A DNA stretch of 64,000 nucleotides from Flavobacteriaceae bacterium 3519-10 (lineage in GTDB: Bacteria > Bacteroidota > Bacteroidia > Flavobacteriales > Weeksellaceae), in assembly GCA_000023725.1 (NCBI GenBank), contig CP001673.1:2366342-2430341 (forward strand). Reading direction: 5' to 3'. Of this stretch, positions 17,713-25,539 are shown piece by piece. The notes under the pieces are model-generated. The model saw nothing but the letters and a program-made list of their open reading frames with translations, was not told where the DNA came from and ran no database searches. Position numbers and translations under genes: made by a program. Every line of letters starts with the position of its first letter. Position 1 is the first letter of the stretch.

Positions 17713-17757
17713 CACAGGTTTTCACTGATGTACTTTTTAAATCAGTGAAAACCTGTG
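17713..17757. repeat. Inverted repeat, CACAGGTTTTCACTGAT family
   Basis: The 17-base arm 17713-17729 is the exact reverse complement of 17741-17757, with an 11-base loop. A further ATCAGTGA direct copy follows at once. It is a second, different repeat in the same paaC-paaD gap and lies immediately before the paaD start. Confidence 0.75.
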
Positions 17758-17777
17758 TCATCAGTGAGAAAAAAAAG

Positions 17778-18242
17778 ATGCAGAATCTGTTAGAAATATT
17801 ATCCCGAATTCCCGATCCCGAAATCCCGGTCATCAATATTGTTGAGCTTGGGATCGTTCGCGAGGCTAAAATGCTTTCTGAAAACGAGGCCGAAATTGTA
17901 ATTACGCCTACATATTCGGCGTGTCCGGCGATGTTTAATATTGAAGAAGACATTATTAAACTATTTAGGGAAAACGGAATTTCCGCTAAGGTCATTACCA
18001 AAATTTCGCCAATCTGGACCACCGACTGGATTACCGATGAAGCGCGCGAAAAACTCCGGGTTTATGGAATTACGCCCCCCGAAAAAGGTTCACACGAAGA
18101 TCACCTCAATGTTCCGAAAAAATGCCCGCGCTGCGCATCGGTTAATACAAAACAGATCAGCCGTTTCGGCTCCACGCTCTGCAAGGCCAGCTACCAGTGT
18201 AATGACTGTCTGGAACCTTTCGATTATTTTAAATGTCACTGA
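17778..18242 (+). CDS. paaD: 1,2-phenylacetyl-CoA epoxidase subunit/maturation factor PaaD
   Basis: The 154-residue protein has an N-terminal MIP18/DUF59 domain (LLEILSRIPDPEIPVINIVELGIVRE, then TPTYSACPAM) and a C-terminal zinc-ribbon-like tail (CPRCASVNTKQISRFGSTLCKASYQC...C...C). PaaD is thought to help assemble the iron centre of the epoxidase. I placed the start at ATG 17778, preceded by an A-rich leader; the open frame upstream to 17694 only translates an inverted repeat. It follows paaC across two repeats. Confidence 0.92.
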   Translation: MQNLLEILSRIPDPEIPVINIVELGIVREAKMLSENEAEIVITPTYSACPAMFNIEEDIIKLFRENGISAKVITKISPIWTTDWITDEAREKLRVYGITPPEKGSHEDHLNVPKKCPRCASVNTKQISRFGSTLCKASYQCNDCLEPFDYFKCH

Positions 18243-18290
18243 TGAAATTTGATCATGAGGTCACTGTAATTATGTAGGCCATTCTATTTC

Positions 18291-18331
18291 AGATTTTCAA
18301 ATCAGCTTATTTTCAAATTATTAAAATTATC
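18291..18331. repeat. TTTTCAAAT-type repeat between paaD and paaG
   Basis: TTTTCAAATCAGC (18294-18306) is followed by a second TTTTCAAATTATT. A close copy, TTTTCAAATCAAC, is at 20640-20652 before paaI. Confidence 0.5.
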
Positions 18332-18384
18332 TTTGTTAGAAGACGGTAACATCAGCTAAAATTAATTGTGAAACCCAAAATCCT

Positions 18385-19185
18385 ATGATTTACACCCAAC
18401 TCGAAATCGATTCGCACCTTGACGGTAAACTTCAGATTGCGTACCTCAACCAGCCCGACACGTTCAACAGTTTAAATAAAGGTTTACTTACCGAACTCCG
18501 GACTTTTGTAAAAGAGTGCAGCAAAAATTCAGTTGTACGCTGTATCGCGATTTCGGGGCGCGGAAAGGCTTTCTGCTCAGGCCAGAACCTTAAAGAAGCC
18601 CTCGCAATGGGCGACACCAAAGACGAAAGAATTATCCAGCGGATGGTGATCGATTATTACAATCCGCTCGTGAAAGAGATCGCTACCTGCCGCAAACCCG
18701 TTGTTTCGATGGTAAACGGCCCCGCCGTCGGCGCCGGAGCAATGCTCGCACTGATCTGCGACATCACGCTGGCCACAGAATCATCTTACTTTTCTCAGGC
18801 ATTTGTAAACATCGGTTTGATACCAGATACCGGCGGAACGTACTGGTTACCGAAAATCATGTCTCGTCAGCAGGCGAATTATCTGGCTTTTACCGGAAAG
18901 AAAATTCCCGCTTCTGAAGCTAAAAGCATGGGGTTTATTGCAGATGTTTTCAAAGATGAAACTTTCGAAACAGAATGCATGGAAGTTCTCACAATGCTTT
19001 CAAATCTTCCTACCAAAGCGATTGGACTGACTAAAAAAGCGTTTAACGAATCGTATTCAAACACTTTGAAAGAACAGCTTGATGTAGAAAGTATCCTTCA
19101 GCAGGAAGCGGCAGAAACCTCGGATTTTATGGAAGGTGTAACCGCGTTTTTGGAGAAAAGAAAGCCGAGTTATCAGGGGAAATAG
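18385..19185 (+). CDS. paaG: enoyl-CoA hydratase/isomerase family protein, probable PaaG
   Basis: The 266-residue crotonase-fold enzyme has both oxyanion-hole segments: SGRGKAFCSGQNLKEAL and MVNGPAVGAGAMLALICDITLAT. The acid residue lies in IPDTGGTYWLPKIM, where the PD of PaaG-type isomerases replaces the PG of typical hydratases. It ends ...GVTAFLEKRKPSYQGK, as in PaaG/PaaF. In the pathway PaaG isomerises ring-1,2-epoxyphenylacetyl-CoA to the oxepin. Position in the paa cluster supports this, though PaaF (a hydratase) cannot be excluded. Confidence 0.8.
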   Translation: MIYTQLEIDSHLDGKLQIAYLNQPDTFNSLNKGLLTELRTFVKECSKNSVVRCIAISGRGKAFCSGQNLKEALAMGDTKDERIIQRMVIDYYNPLVKEIATCRKPVVSMVNGPAVGAGAMLALICDITLATESSYFSQAFVNIGLIPDTGGTYWLPKIMSRQQANYLAFTGKKIPASEAKSMGFIADVFKDETFETECMEVLTMLSNLPTKAIGLTKKAFNESYSNTLKEQLDVESILQQEAAETSDFMEGVTAFLEKRKPSYQGK

Positions 19186-19193
19186 ACTAAAAG

Positions 19194-20399
19194 ATGCAAG
19201 AATCAAGAACCAAGATGGGCGAGGAATCTCAAATCTCAAATCTCAAATCTCAGATCTCAAAAGTTGGAATTATCGGATCAGGAACCATGGGAATCGGCAT
19301 TGCGCATGTTGCGGCAACGTCCGGTTGTGAAGTTTTTTTGTTTGATACTAATGCGGAGCAAACTCAGAAATCTTTGCTGAATCTGGAGAAGACTCTGGAC
19401 AAACTGGTCGATAAACAGAAAATTTCCGCCGAAAAAAGTGAAGAAATCTTTAAAAACATTAAATCCTGCACTGAACTTTCAGATTTTAAAAACTGCGATC
19501 TGGTAATTGAAGCCATCATCGAAAACAAAGAAATTAAAACAAAAGTCTTTCAGCAATTAGAACAGATTGTATCTGAGGATTGTATTATTTCGAGTAATAC
19601 TTCTTCCATTTCAATCACCTCACTTTCAGCAGAACTTAAAAAACCCGAACGTTTTATCGGTATTCATTTTTTCAATCCGGCGCCGTTGATGCCTTTGGTT
19701 GAAGTGATTCCCGGACTTTTGACGAAAGAAAATTTAGCTGAAGGAATCTTTGTTTTAATGGAAAGTTGGGGTAAAATTCCGGTAATCGCCAAAGATGTTC
19801 CCGGATTTATTGTAAACCGGATCGCGCGTCCTTTTTACGGCGAAGCGTTAAGAATGGTTGAAGAAAATATCGCGACTCCGGAACAGATCGATGAAGCGAT
19901 GCGGAGTGTAGGAAATTTCAAAATGGGACCTTTCGAACTGATGGATCTTATCGGAATCGACATTAACTTTTCGGTTACAAAAACTGTTTATCAGGATTAT
20001 TTTTACGACCCTAAATACAAACCGAGTCTGCTTCAGCAACGGATGACCGAAGCTAAACTGCTCGGAAGAAAGACCGGGAAAGGGTTTTATGATTATTCTG
20101 ACCAGAGCCAAGAGCCAAGAATCAAGAATCAAGACCTCAAAAATGATAAACTTTACGAAGAAATATTTTTAAGAATCATTTCGATGCTCATCAATGAAGC
20201 AGTGGAAGCAAAAAGACTCGGTATTGCGGCCGACGAAGACCTCGAACTCGCGATGCAGAAAGGTGTTAACTATCCAAAAGGATTATTGGCGTGGGGAAAA
20301 GAAATCGGTTACAGGAAGGTTTCCGAAACGCTTCAGAATCTTTACGACGTTTATCAGGAAGAACGTTACCGACAAAGTCCGCTGCTTAGAAAAATGTAA
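19194..20399 (+). CDS. paaH: 3-hydroxyacyl-CoA dehydrogenase, probable PaaH
   Basis: The 401-residue NAD-dependent dehydrogenase oxidises 3-hydroxyadipyl-CoA to the 3-oxo form in phenylacetate breakdown. The Rossmann motif GSGTMG is at residues 28-33, SNTSSISIT and HFFNPAPLMPLVEV are the substrate/catalytic segments, and GRKTGKGFYDYS closes the first C-terminal domain. A second helical domain follows. Two stretches look repeat-derived: the first ~22 residues (from CAAGAATCAAGAA and AATCTCAAATCTC tracts) and residues ~304-317 (from AGAGCCAAGAGCC and CAAGAATCAAG tracts). The true start may therefore be further in, but no ATG lies between residue 8 and the Rossmann motif. Confidence 0.88.
   Translation: MQESRTKMGEESQISNLKSQISKVGIIGSGTMGIGIAHVAATSGCEVFLFDTNAEQTQKSLLNLEKTLDKLVDKQKISAEKSEEIFKNIKSCTELSDFKNCDLVIEAIIENKEIKTKVFQQLEQIVSEDCIISSNTSSISITSLSAELKKPERFIGIHFFNPAPLMPLVEVIPGLLTKENLAEGIFVLMESWGKIPVIAKDVPGFIVNRIARPFYGEALRMVEENIATPEQIDEAMRSVGNFKMGPFELMDLIGIDINFSVTKTVYQDYFYDPKYKPSLLQQRMTEAKLLGRKTGKGFYDYSDQSQEPRIKNQDLKNDKLYEEIFLRIISMLINEAVEAKRLGIAADEDLELAMQKGVNYPKGLLAWGKEIGYRKVSETLQNLYDVYQEERYRQSPLLRKM
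19196..19261. repeat. Low-complexity repeats inside the 5' end of paaH
   Basis: CAAGAATCAAGAACCAAGA is followed by about four AATCTCA units. These tracts are normally intergenic in flavobacteria, yet here they are in frame before the Rossmann core. Confidence 0.6.
20104..20144. repeat. Repeat tract inside the paaH coding frame
   Basis: AGAGCCAAGAGCCAAGAATC continues into further CAAGA units. It shares the 13-mer CAAGAATCAAGAA with the tract at the paaH start, and encodes a polar linker between the two domains. Confidence 0.6.
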
Positions 20400-20414
20400 T
20401 TTAAAAAAGAAAAT

Positions 20415-20618
20415 ATGAATCCGAAAATACTTCCGGCACTTGTTTCCATCGTGATTTCATTCATTATTATTACGCTCATCAGTTTTTTCATGACGAAATT
20501 TTTAATGAGTTCCACACAGGATTTCATGACGTTTTTCAAAGAAAAATGGCTGGTTACACTTGCCGTGGTCGTTATATTTGTCGGTTACAAATACTTTTTC
20601 AGCAAAGAAAAACCTTGA
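20415..20618 (+). CDS. small two-helix membrane protein
   Basis: A 67-residue protein with two strongly hydrophobic helices (LVSIVISFIIITLISFF and WLVTLAVVVIFVGYKYFF) and a basic end KEKP, so both termini probably face the cytoplasm side of the inner membrane. It lies 15 bases after paaH and before paaI, inside the paa cluster. I recognise no family. A role in phenylacetate use would be inference from position only. Confidence 0.7.
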   Translation: MNPKILPALVSIVISFIIITLISFFMTKFLMSSTQDFMTFFKEKWLVTLAVVVIFVGYKYFFSKEKP

Positions 20619-20635
20619 GTTCTGTTTTCCATTTT

Positions 20636-20686
20636 TAAATTTTCAAATCAACATATTCTCAAATCTTCAAATCCTCAAATTAACAT
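20636..20686. repeat. TTTTCAAAT/TCTTCAAATCC repeat before paaI
   Basis: Several CAAAT units (TTTTCAAATCAAC, TCTCAAATC, TTCAAATCC, TCAAATTAAC) fill the whole gap up to the paaI start. They relate to the tract at 18291. Confidence 0.5.
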
Positions 20687-21100
20687 ATGTCGCCACACGA
20701 ACTCGCTCAATACATACTCAGTCAGGACCATTTCTCCCAATGGATGGGAATTAAACTTATCGAAGTCCGCGAAAAATACTGCCTGATTGAAATGCCCGTT
20801 AAACAGGAAATGATCAACGGACTAAGGACGGTTCACGGTGGGGTCACTTTTTCCCTGGCCGATTCCGCGCTTGCATTTTCAAGCAATAATACCAATGACG
20901 CCTCGGTGGCGTTGCATTGCGCAATGAATTTCGCCAAAGCCGTGAAATTAGGTGATACCTTAACAGCGGAAAGCATTTTAATTTCCGATACACGGAAAAC
21001 GGGGGTTTACGATATTTCGATTACTAATCAGCACAAAGTTTTAGTTGCAAGTTTTCGGGGAACGGTGTATAAAATTGATAAGAAGGTGACGGATTTATAG
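20687..21100 (+). CDS. paaI: hydroxyphenylacetyl-CoA thioesterase PaaI
   Basis: The 137-residue hotdog-fold thioesterase has the conserved motif NGLRTVHGGVTFSLADSALAFSSN, with the catalytic Asp in LADSALAF and the HGG turn that binds the thioester. PaaI clears stalled CoA esters such as ring-hydroxylated phenylacetyl-CoA, recycling CoA. It is the last gene of the cluster here; the thiolase (paaJ) and ligase (paaK) usually found nearby are missing. Length is standard. Confidence 0.92.
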   Translation: MSPHELAQYILSQDHFSQWMGIKLIEVREKYCLIEMPVKQEMINGLRTVHGGVTFSLADSALAFSSNNTNDASVALHCAMNFAKAVKLGDTLTAESILISDTRKTGVYDISITNQHKVLVASFRGTVYKIDKKVTDL

Positions 21101-21126
21101 CAGTGAAATCTAACTAAAAATTATAA

Positions 21127-21957
21127 ATGAAAATAAAACTACTCTTCGCATTGCTATTCGTCTACGGATGGCCTGCTGCCCAAATTAAATTCGAAAACGG
21201 ATATTTCATCGGTAATTCCGGAGAAAAAACAGAAGCGCTCATAAAAGACCTTGACTGGAATGCTAATCCAACCTCTTTCCTGTACAAATATTCTGAATCA
21301 GATGAAGTGAAAACTGGCGCTATTAAAGATGTACAAGAATTTAGAGCCTACAACGGTTCCAAATTTGTGAGAACAGACGTGAAAATAGACCGTTCAGGCC
21401 AGCGATTAAATGATTTAAATTACGAACGCGAACCTGAGTATAGAAATGAGACCGTTTTTCTTAAAGAATTGGTTGACGGAAAGGTTGGGCTTTATAAATA
21501 CAGTGATGGAAGTAATCACCGGTATTTTTATAAAATAAATGATGAGGAAATCACTCCGCTCATCTACAAACCATACCTAGTGAGGCATGATCAGGTGTCT
21601 TACAATATGGATTTCCAGAAACAGCTGGAAAAGAGCTTCACATGTAAAAACGCAACCCGGCCAAAATTCACAGATATTAAGTATGAGGAAAAAGCACTTT
21701 TTAATTTGTTTGTAGCTCAAAACCAGTGCTTGGATCCGGCTTTTGTTCAGGCTGAACAAACTAAATCAGATAAATTCAATTTGAATATACGGCCAAGAGT
21801 TAATTTCAGCTCCCTTACTTTAACCCGAAGTTCGACTGGGCTTGAAACAGATCTCGGAAGCAAGACCAATTTTGGTGTCGGGGTGGAGTTCGAATATTTT
21901 TTGCCTTTCCATAAAAATAAATGGGCAATTATCGTGGAACCGAATTATCATTATTAA
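21127..21957 (+). pseudogene. outer-membrane beta-barrel protein, N-terminal part before an in-frame stop
   Basis: The 276-residue frame starts with a signal peptide (KIKLLFALLFVYGWPAA, cut near Q). A soluble region follows (YFIGNSGEKTEALIKDLDWN...), resembling flavobacterial exported proteins of unknown role that end in a small barrel. The frame stops at TAA 21955-21957 just as barrel strands begin (EFEYFLPF...WAIIVEPNYHY). The same frame then stays open for 128 more codons with barrel-like strands, so a Tyr codon (TAT or TAC) has probably become TAA. Whether the truncated product is made or functional is unknown. Confidence 0.75.
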
Positions 21958-22344
21958 AAAAGCACCGTAACTCAGGATCTAAACTACAGTGTTCCCGCCC
22001 CTCTGCAAACTTCCGTAGACTATAAAACCATCGAGCTGCCGCTCGGAATTCGATACTATATGCATCTTTCCTCCAGTTCTAAATTATTTCTTAATGCGCA
22101 GTATGTAATTGACATTCCAATGAATTCTACGACCGTAATCTACCGGAACGAAAACTCACTGCTAAATACCAGTTTCGAGATGGGAGCCCTACCGTCTGTT
22201 GCATTTGGATTAGGCTATAATTTCATGAATAAATATGCTGCGGAGTTCAGATTTTTTACCAACCGCTCAATAGTAGCTGGATATAGCGCTTACACTTCAG
22301 ATTATAAAACCGCGTCACTCATTTTAAGCTATAACCTCTTTTAG
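21958..22344 (+). pseudogene. C-terminal remnant of the same outer-membrane barrel
   Basis: In the same frame as 21127-21957, directly after the stop, the translation is KSTVTQDLN...YKTIELPLGIRYYMHLSSSSKLFLNAQYVIDIP, then ...FEMGALPSVAFGLGYNFMNKYAAEFRF and a final SLILSYNLF strand. The alternating hydrophobic strands and terminal aromatic residue are those of an outer-membrane barrel C-terminus needed for BAM recognition. An ATG at 22060 could restart translation but would give only part of the barrel and no signal peptide. Confidence 0.75.
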
Positions 22345-22380
22345 CAAACTACTTTAATAAATATTCTTCAATTATATTTA

Positions 22381-22413
22381 AACTTCAAAATCATTTTTTT
22401 GAAGTTTTTTTTA
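22381..22413 (+). terminator. Rho-independent terminator after the barrel gene
   Basis: 10-bp stem AACTTCAAAA/TTTTGAAGTT, 6-base loop, then a T run. It marks the real end of the interrupted gene at 22344. Confidence 0.75.
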
Positions 22414-22464
22414 TTTCAATGTAACAAAAGCGCGAACTTCGGTGTCTTACCAATAAACTAAGCT

Positions 22465-22974
22465 ATGACTCATGCAATCTTTAAGGATACGGTATTCTGT
22501 CTCAAGGATGAGATGTACCGTTTTGCGAAAAGATTCGTGATGAGCAGTGACGAGGCCGAAGATGTTGTACAGGATCTGATGATGAAGTTCTGGCAGAAAA
22601 AAGAGGAATTGGCTACATTTGGAAACCTGAAATCATACGCGATGAAATCGGTAAAAAACGAATGTCTCAACAGATTGAAGCACCACGACGTGAAAATGGG
22701 TTTTGCAGATTTTCAACTTCACCGAAGCGAGCTTTATCAGATTGAAACCAATAATCTTAAAGACCAGATCTTAGGATTCATCCGGCAGCTTCCGGAAAAA
22801 CAGAAAGCCGTGATTCACCTCAAAGATGTAGAAGAATACGACATTTCTGAAATTGCTGAAATGATGGACATGGAAGAAAACGCCGTAAGAGTGAATCTGA
22901 TGCGGGCCCGGCAGAAAATTAAGGAACAAATCACACAATTAATGAATTATGAAAACCGACAAATCTCAGGATAA
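22465..22974 (+). CDS. ECF-type RNA polymerase sigma factor
   Basis: The 169-residue protein has a sigma-70 region 2 (DEMYRFAKRFVMSSDEAEDVVQDLMMKFWQ...LATFGNLKSYAMKSVKNECLNRLK) and region 4 (LPEKQKAVIHLKDVEEYDISEIAEMMDMEENAVRVNLMRARQKIKE), the helix-turn-helix binding the -35 element. Region 3 is absent, which defines the ECF class. The end overlaps the next gene by 26 bases in another frame, so the membrane protein that follows is translationally coupled and probably controls it. Confidence 0.92.
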   Translation: MTHAIFKDTVFCLKDEMYRFAKRFVMSSDEAEDVVQDLMMKFWQKKEELATFGNLKSYAMKSVKNECLNRLKHHDVKMGFADFQLHRSELYQIETNNLKDQILGFIRQLPEKQKAVIHLKDVEEYDISEIAEMMDMEENAVRVNLMRARQKIKEQITQLMNYENRQISG

Positions 22975-23602
22975 ATACAGCGAAATCTTCCAGGAGCTCA
23001 GGGAAGAAAAGATGAACTGGGATTTCGAAGATTTCCTGGCCGAAGCTGAAAAAGACGAAAATTCAATTAAAACTCCGGAAAAGAAAAGCGCGTCTTTCCC
23101 GAAAGTGTACTGGATGGCTGCAAGTGTTGTACTGCTTGCTTCGCTCGGTGTTTTCATTAATTATTCAAATGAGCAAAACATTGATGAACAGGATCAGTTC
23201 GTGAAAACCGAAATCATTAAGAACAAAGAAAATTTTAATTCGGAGAACGGCTACGCTGCGCTTCAACAGAACGATTCAATTAAAACAGACAGCCTTAAAA
23301 ACGACGCTGAAGTAAGCACAGATGCGAATGTTTTAGACAAAATTCTGCCAAAAAGAGGCCGGATCAAAAGAAATTCACGTCCAGTTTACGTCCGAAACTC
23401 AACACCTGAAAAATCTGCAGAAAAACCGGTGGAGACAACACCTGATTACGAAAGCAATTACGTGATCATCAACGGGCAAAAGATCGAAAATGAGCAGGAA
23501 GCTATTGATGTGGCTAAATATTCTTTCCGAATACTGTCCGACAACGTTACAAAAACCGTGGCACAAACCGATGTGCTGAATAATTACCACGATTACGAAT
23601 AA
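22949..23602 (+). CDS. single-pass membrane protein, probable anti-sigma-like partner
   Basis: The 217-residue protein has a charged N-terminal cytoplasmic part (YSEIFQELREEKMNWDFEDFLAEAEKDE), one helix (VYWMAASVVLLASLGVFINY, residues ~49-68) and a C-terminal periplasmic part rich in Asn, Asp and Lys. This topology and the overlap with the ECF sigma gene suggest an anti-sigma factor, but I recognise no zinc-binding or RseA-type motif. The protein family is otherwise unknown to me. Confidence 0.7.
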   Translation: MKTDKSQDKYSEIFQELREEKMNWDFEDFLAEAEKDENSIKTPEKKSASFPKVYWMAASVVLLASLGVFINYSNEQNIDEQDQFVKTEIIKNKENFNSENGYAALQQNDSIKTDSLKNDAEVSTDANVLDKILPKRGRIKRNSRPVYVRNSTPEKSAEKPVETTPDYESNYVIINGQKIENEQEAIDVAKYSFRILSDNVTKTVAQTDVLNNYHDYE

Positions 23603-23651
23603 CCATTAATTACGGTGAATAAACTTCACTGCAACCCAAATTTTTAAAATC

Positions 23652-24914
23652 ATGAAAAAGATAATCCTCATATTCGCCCTTTTCTTCTCATTTGCAAACG
23701 TAAGTGCGCAGAAAGATAAACTCGATCAACTGTTCGAAAAATACCAGGAAACTGAAGGAGTTACTTCGATAAAAATAGCCAAACCGATGTTTAACATGTT
23801 GAATAAACTCAACATCAATGATTCTGAACTCGACCAGATCAAGCCGCTGTTAAGCAAAATCAACGGACTGAAAATTCTGATCGTTGAAAAACCCGAAACA
23901 CCGACCACACCTGGTACAGACAATAAAAAGGAACTCGACCTCTTCCAGAATCTGCAGGCCGATATTTCGAACTCAATCAAAAACATGAGATATGAGGAAC
24001 TGATGACCGTGAACAGCAAAGACAATAAGATAAAATTCCTGTCGTCCGACGCTACCAACGGAATCCTCGATAATCTGCTGTTGAGCATAAATTCCGAAGG
24101 AAACACCGTGTTGATGATGCTTGATGGGAAGATATCGATGGATGATGTAAATAACCTCGTGAATGAAGCGCAGAACGTCTCCTTAAAATCGTCTTTGACT
24201 ACCGAAAACCTCAGCATCGGCGGCAATACACAGGTTAGAAAAGTGGGGAAATTCACCGGAATTAAAGTATCAAGCGGTATTAAAGTCAACTTCACGCAGG
24301 GAAACAACCAAAGTGTGATTGTGGATACCGATGCCAATCTGCAGCAATACATTTCAACAGAAGTGGTGAATGACATCCTGGTGATATCGGTGGACAACAG
24401 AAACAATAAAAAACTGAACTTCAAAAAACTGCTTGTCACCGTTGAAGCACCACGACTTACGTGGGTTGATGTAAATTCAGGCGCGCAGTTTAATACGCTG
24501 AATACCATTAAAGAAGACACTTTCAGAGCGGAAGTGAGTTCCGGAGCCAACCTAAATGCCGAAGTGGCTGCACGTAATGCAGTGGATCTTGAGATTACTT
24601 CCGGCTCCAGCGCACAGCTCGATATCGAAAGCGGCAGTTTCAATATGGCAGGAACAAGCGGCTCCAGTTCCACAATCCGAGGCAAGGCCAACAGCGCCAA
24701 CTTCAAACTCACAAGCGCCGCAAGCTGCAACGCCGCAGATTTGGTTACACAAAACGCGACTGTTTCCGCGACATCCGGCTCGAGTTTACGCGTGCATACC
24801 ACAGATTCGATTACGGGCACCGCAACTTCCGGCGCTTCCATCCGCTACAAAGGCGACCCTAAGAACACCTCGGGCACTAAAACTTCGAGCGGCGGAAGTT
24901 TCAAACAGCTGTAA
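23652..24914 (+). CDS. DUF4252 and head-GIN (DUF2807) domain protein
   Basis: The 420-residue exported protein has a signal peptide (KKIILIFALFFSFANVSA). Residues ~20-180 form a DUF4252 domain (LFEKYQETEGVTSIKIAKPMF...LKILIVEKPE). Residues ~195-400 form a head-GIN/DUF2807 beta-helix: GIKVSSGIKVNFTQGNNQSVIVDTD and then repeated SSGAN, TSGSSA, TSGSSS, TSAAS and TSGASI turns, each rung carrying small residues. A Gly/Ser/Thr tail follows. It lies in the ECF sigma operon and is presumably an envelope target or sensor. A long antisense frame over this gene is an artefact of the Ser/Thr-rich repeats. Confidence 0.85.
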   Translation: MKKIILIFALFFSFANVSAQKDKLDQLFEKYQETEGVTSIKIAKPMFNMLNKLNINDSELDQIKPLLSKINGLKILIVEKPETPTTPGTDNKKELDLFQNLQADISNSIKNMRYEELMTVNSKDNKIKFLSSDATNGILDNLLLSINSEGNTVLMMLDGKISMDDVNNLVNEAQNVSLKSSLTTENLSIGGNTQVRKVGKFTGIKVSSGIKVNFTQGNNQSVIVDTDANLQQYISTEVVNDILVISVDNRNNKKLNFKKLLVTVEAPRLTWVDVNSGAQFNTLNTIKEDTFRAEVSSGANLNAEVAARNAVDLEITSGSSAQLDIESGSFNMAGTSGSSSTIRGKANSANFKLTSAASCNAADLVTQNATVSATSGSSLRVHTTDSITGTATSGASIRYKGDPKNTSGTKTSSGGSFKQL

Positions 24915-24944
24915 TATTAAATCATTTATTCAAAAACTAACCAC

Positions 24945-25469
24945 ATGAAAAAGTTCTCTTCTATAATCATTCCCGTCCTGATCCTTATGTCAATGCAATC
25001 GTGCATGGTATCACATAAACCGAAAATGGGTTTCTTTGATAAGGCTCAGTACGACTACAAAGACGCAAAATTCACCAGCATTAATGTGCCCATGTTTCTG
25101 GCTAAACCTCTTGTAAAAAATGCTTTAAAGGAAGACGGCGAAAGCGAAGAACTCATTAATCTCATCAGGAAAATATCAGATATCAAGGTGATGACCATCG
25201 AAAACGGCAATAAAACGATGCTCGCACACTACGCGAAATATCTTACCCAAAATAATTTCGAGGAATGGATGAGCGTGAAAAAGGAAAGCGAGACTGTGAA
25301 GTTTCAGGCCAAACAAAACGGCGATGTCATCCGGAAACTTCTGATAACCGTACATTCGGGCAATGAGCTTGTATTTGTGGATGTTTCGGGGAAGTTCACT
25401 GCGGACGATATCTCGAGAATCATTAATTACTCTGAAAAGAACGACGTAAAGAAAATGGTTTCGAAATAA
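24945..25469 (+). CDS. DUF4252 domain-containing lipoprotein
   Basis: The 174-residue protein begins with a lipoprotein signal peptide whose lipobox is SMQSC, so Cys 20 would be acylated. The rest is one DUF4252 domain (INVPMFLAKPLVKNAL...ISDIKVMTIENGNKTMLAHYAKYL...VKFQAKQNGDVIRKLLITVHSGNELVFVDVSGKFTADDIS), homologous to the N-terminal domain of the preceding gene. It closes the four-gene sigma operon and is followed by a terminator. Function is unknown. Confidence 0.87.
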   Translation: MKKFSSIIIPVLILMSMQSCMVSHKPKMGFFDKAQYDYKDAKFTSINVPMFLAKPLVKNALKEDGESEELINLIRKISDIKVMTIENGNKTMLAHYAKYLTQNNFEEWMSVKKESETVKFQAKQNGDVIRKLLITVHSGNELVFVDVSGKFTADDISRIINYSEKNDVKKMVSK

Positions 25470-25480
25470 ATGATCAGATG

Positions 25481-25507
25481 GCTGCAGATTTTTCTGCGGC
25501 TTTTTTA
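25481..25507 (+). terminator. Terminator of the ECF sigma/DUF4252 operon
   Basis: Stem GCTGCAGA/TCTGCGGC (one G-U pair), loop TTTT, then seven T. Confidence 0.75.
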
Positions 25508-25539
25508 TTTAATGGAACCTGGCCACATTATCAGAAAAG

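Noticed and set aside
17694-17777. An upstream extension of paaD by 28 codons
   Set aside because: Those codons translate the inverted repeat at 17713-17757; PaaD homology begins at ATG 17778.
23726-24841. A 371-codon open frame antisense to the DUF4252/head-GIN gene
   Set aside because: Its translation is a Ser/Leu/Val low-complexity mirror of the Ser/Thr/Gly repeats on the other strand; no domain, no promoter and no signal peptide. The sense gene has clear domains and operon context.
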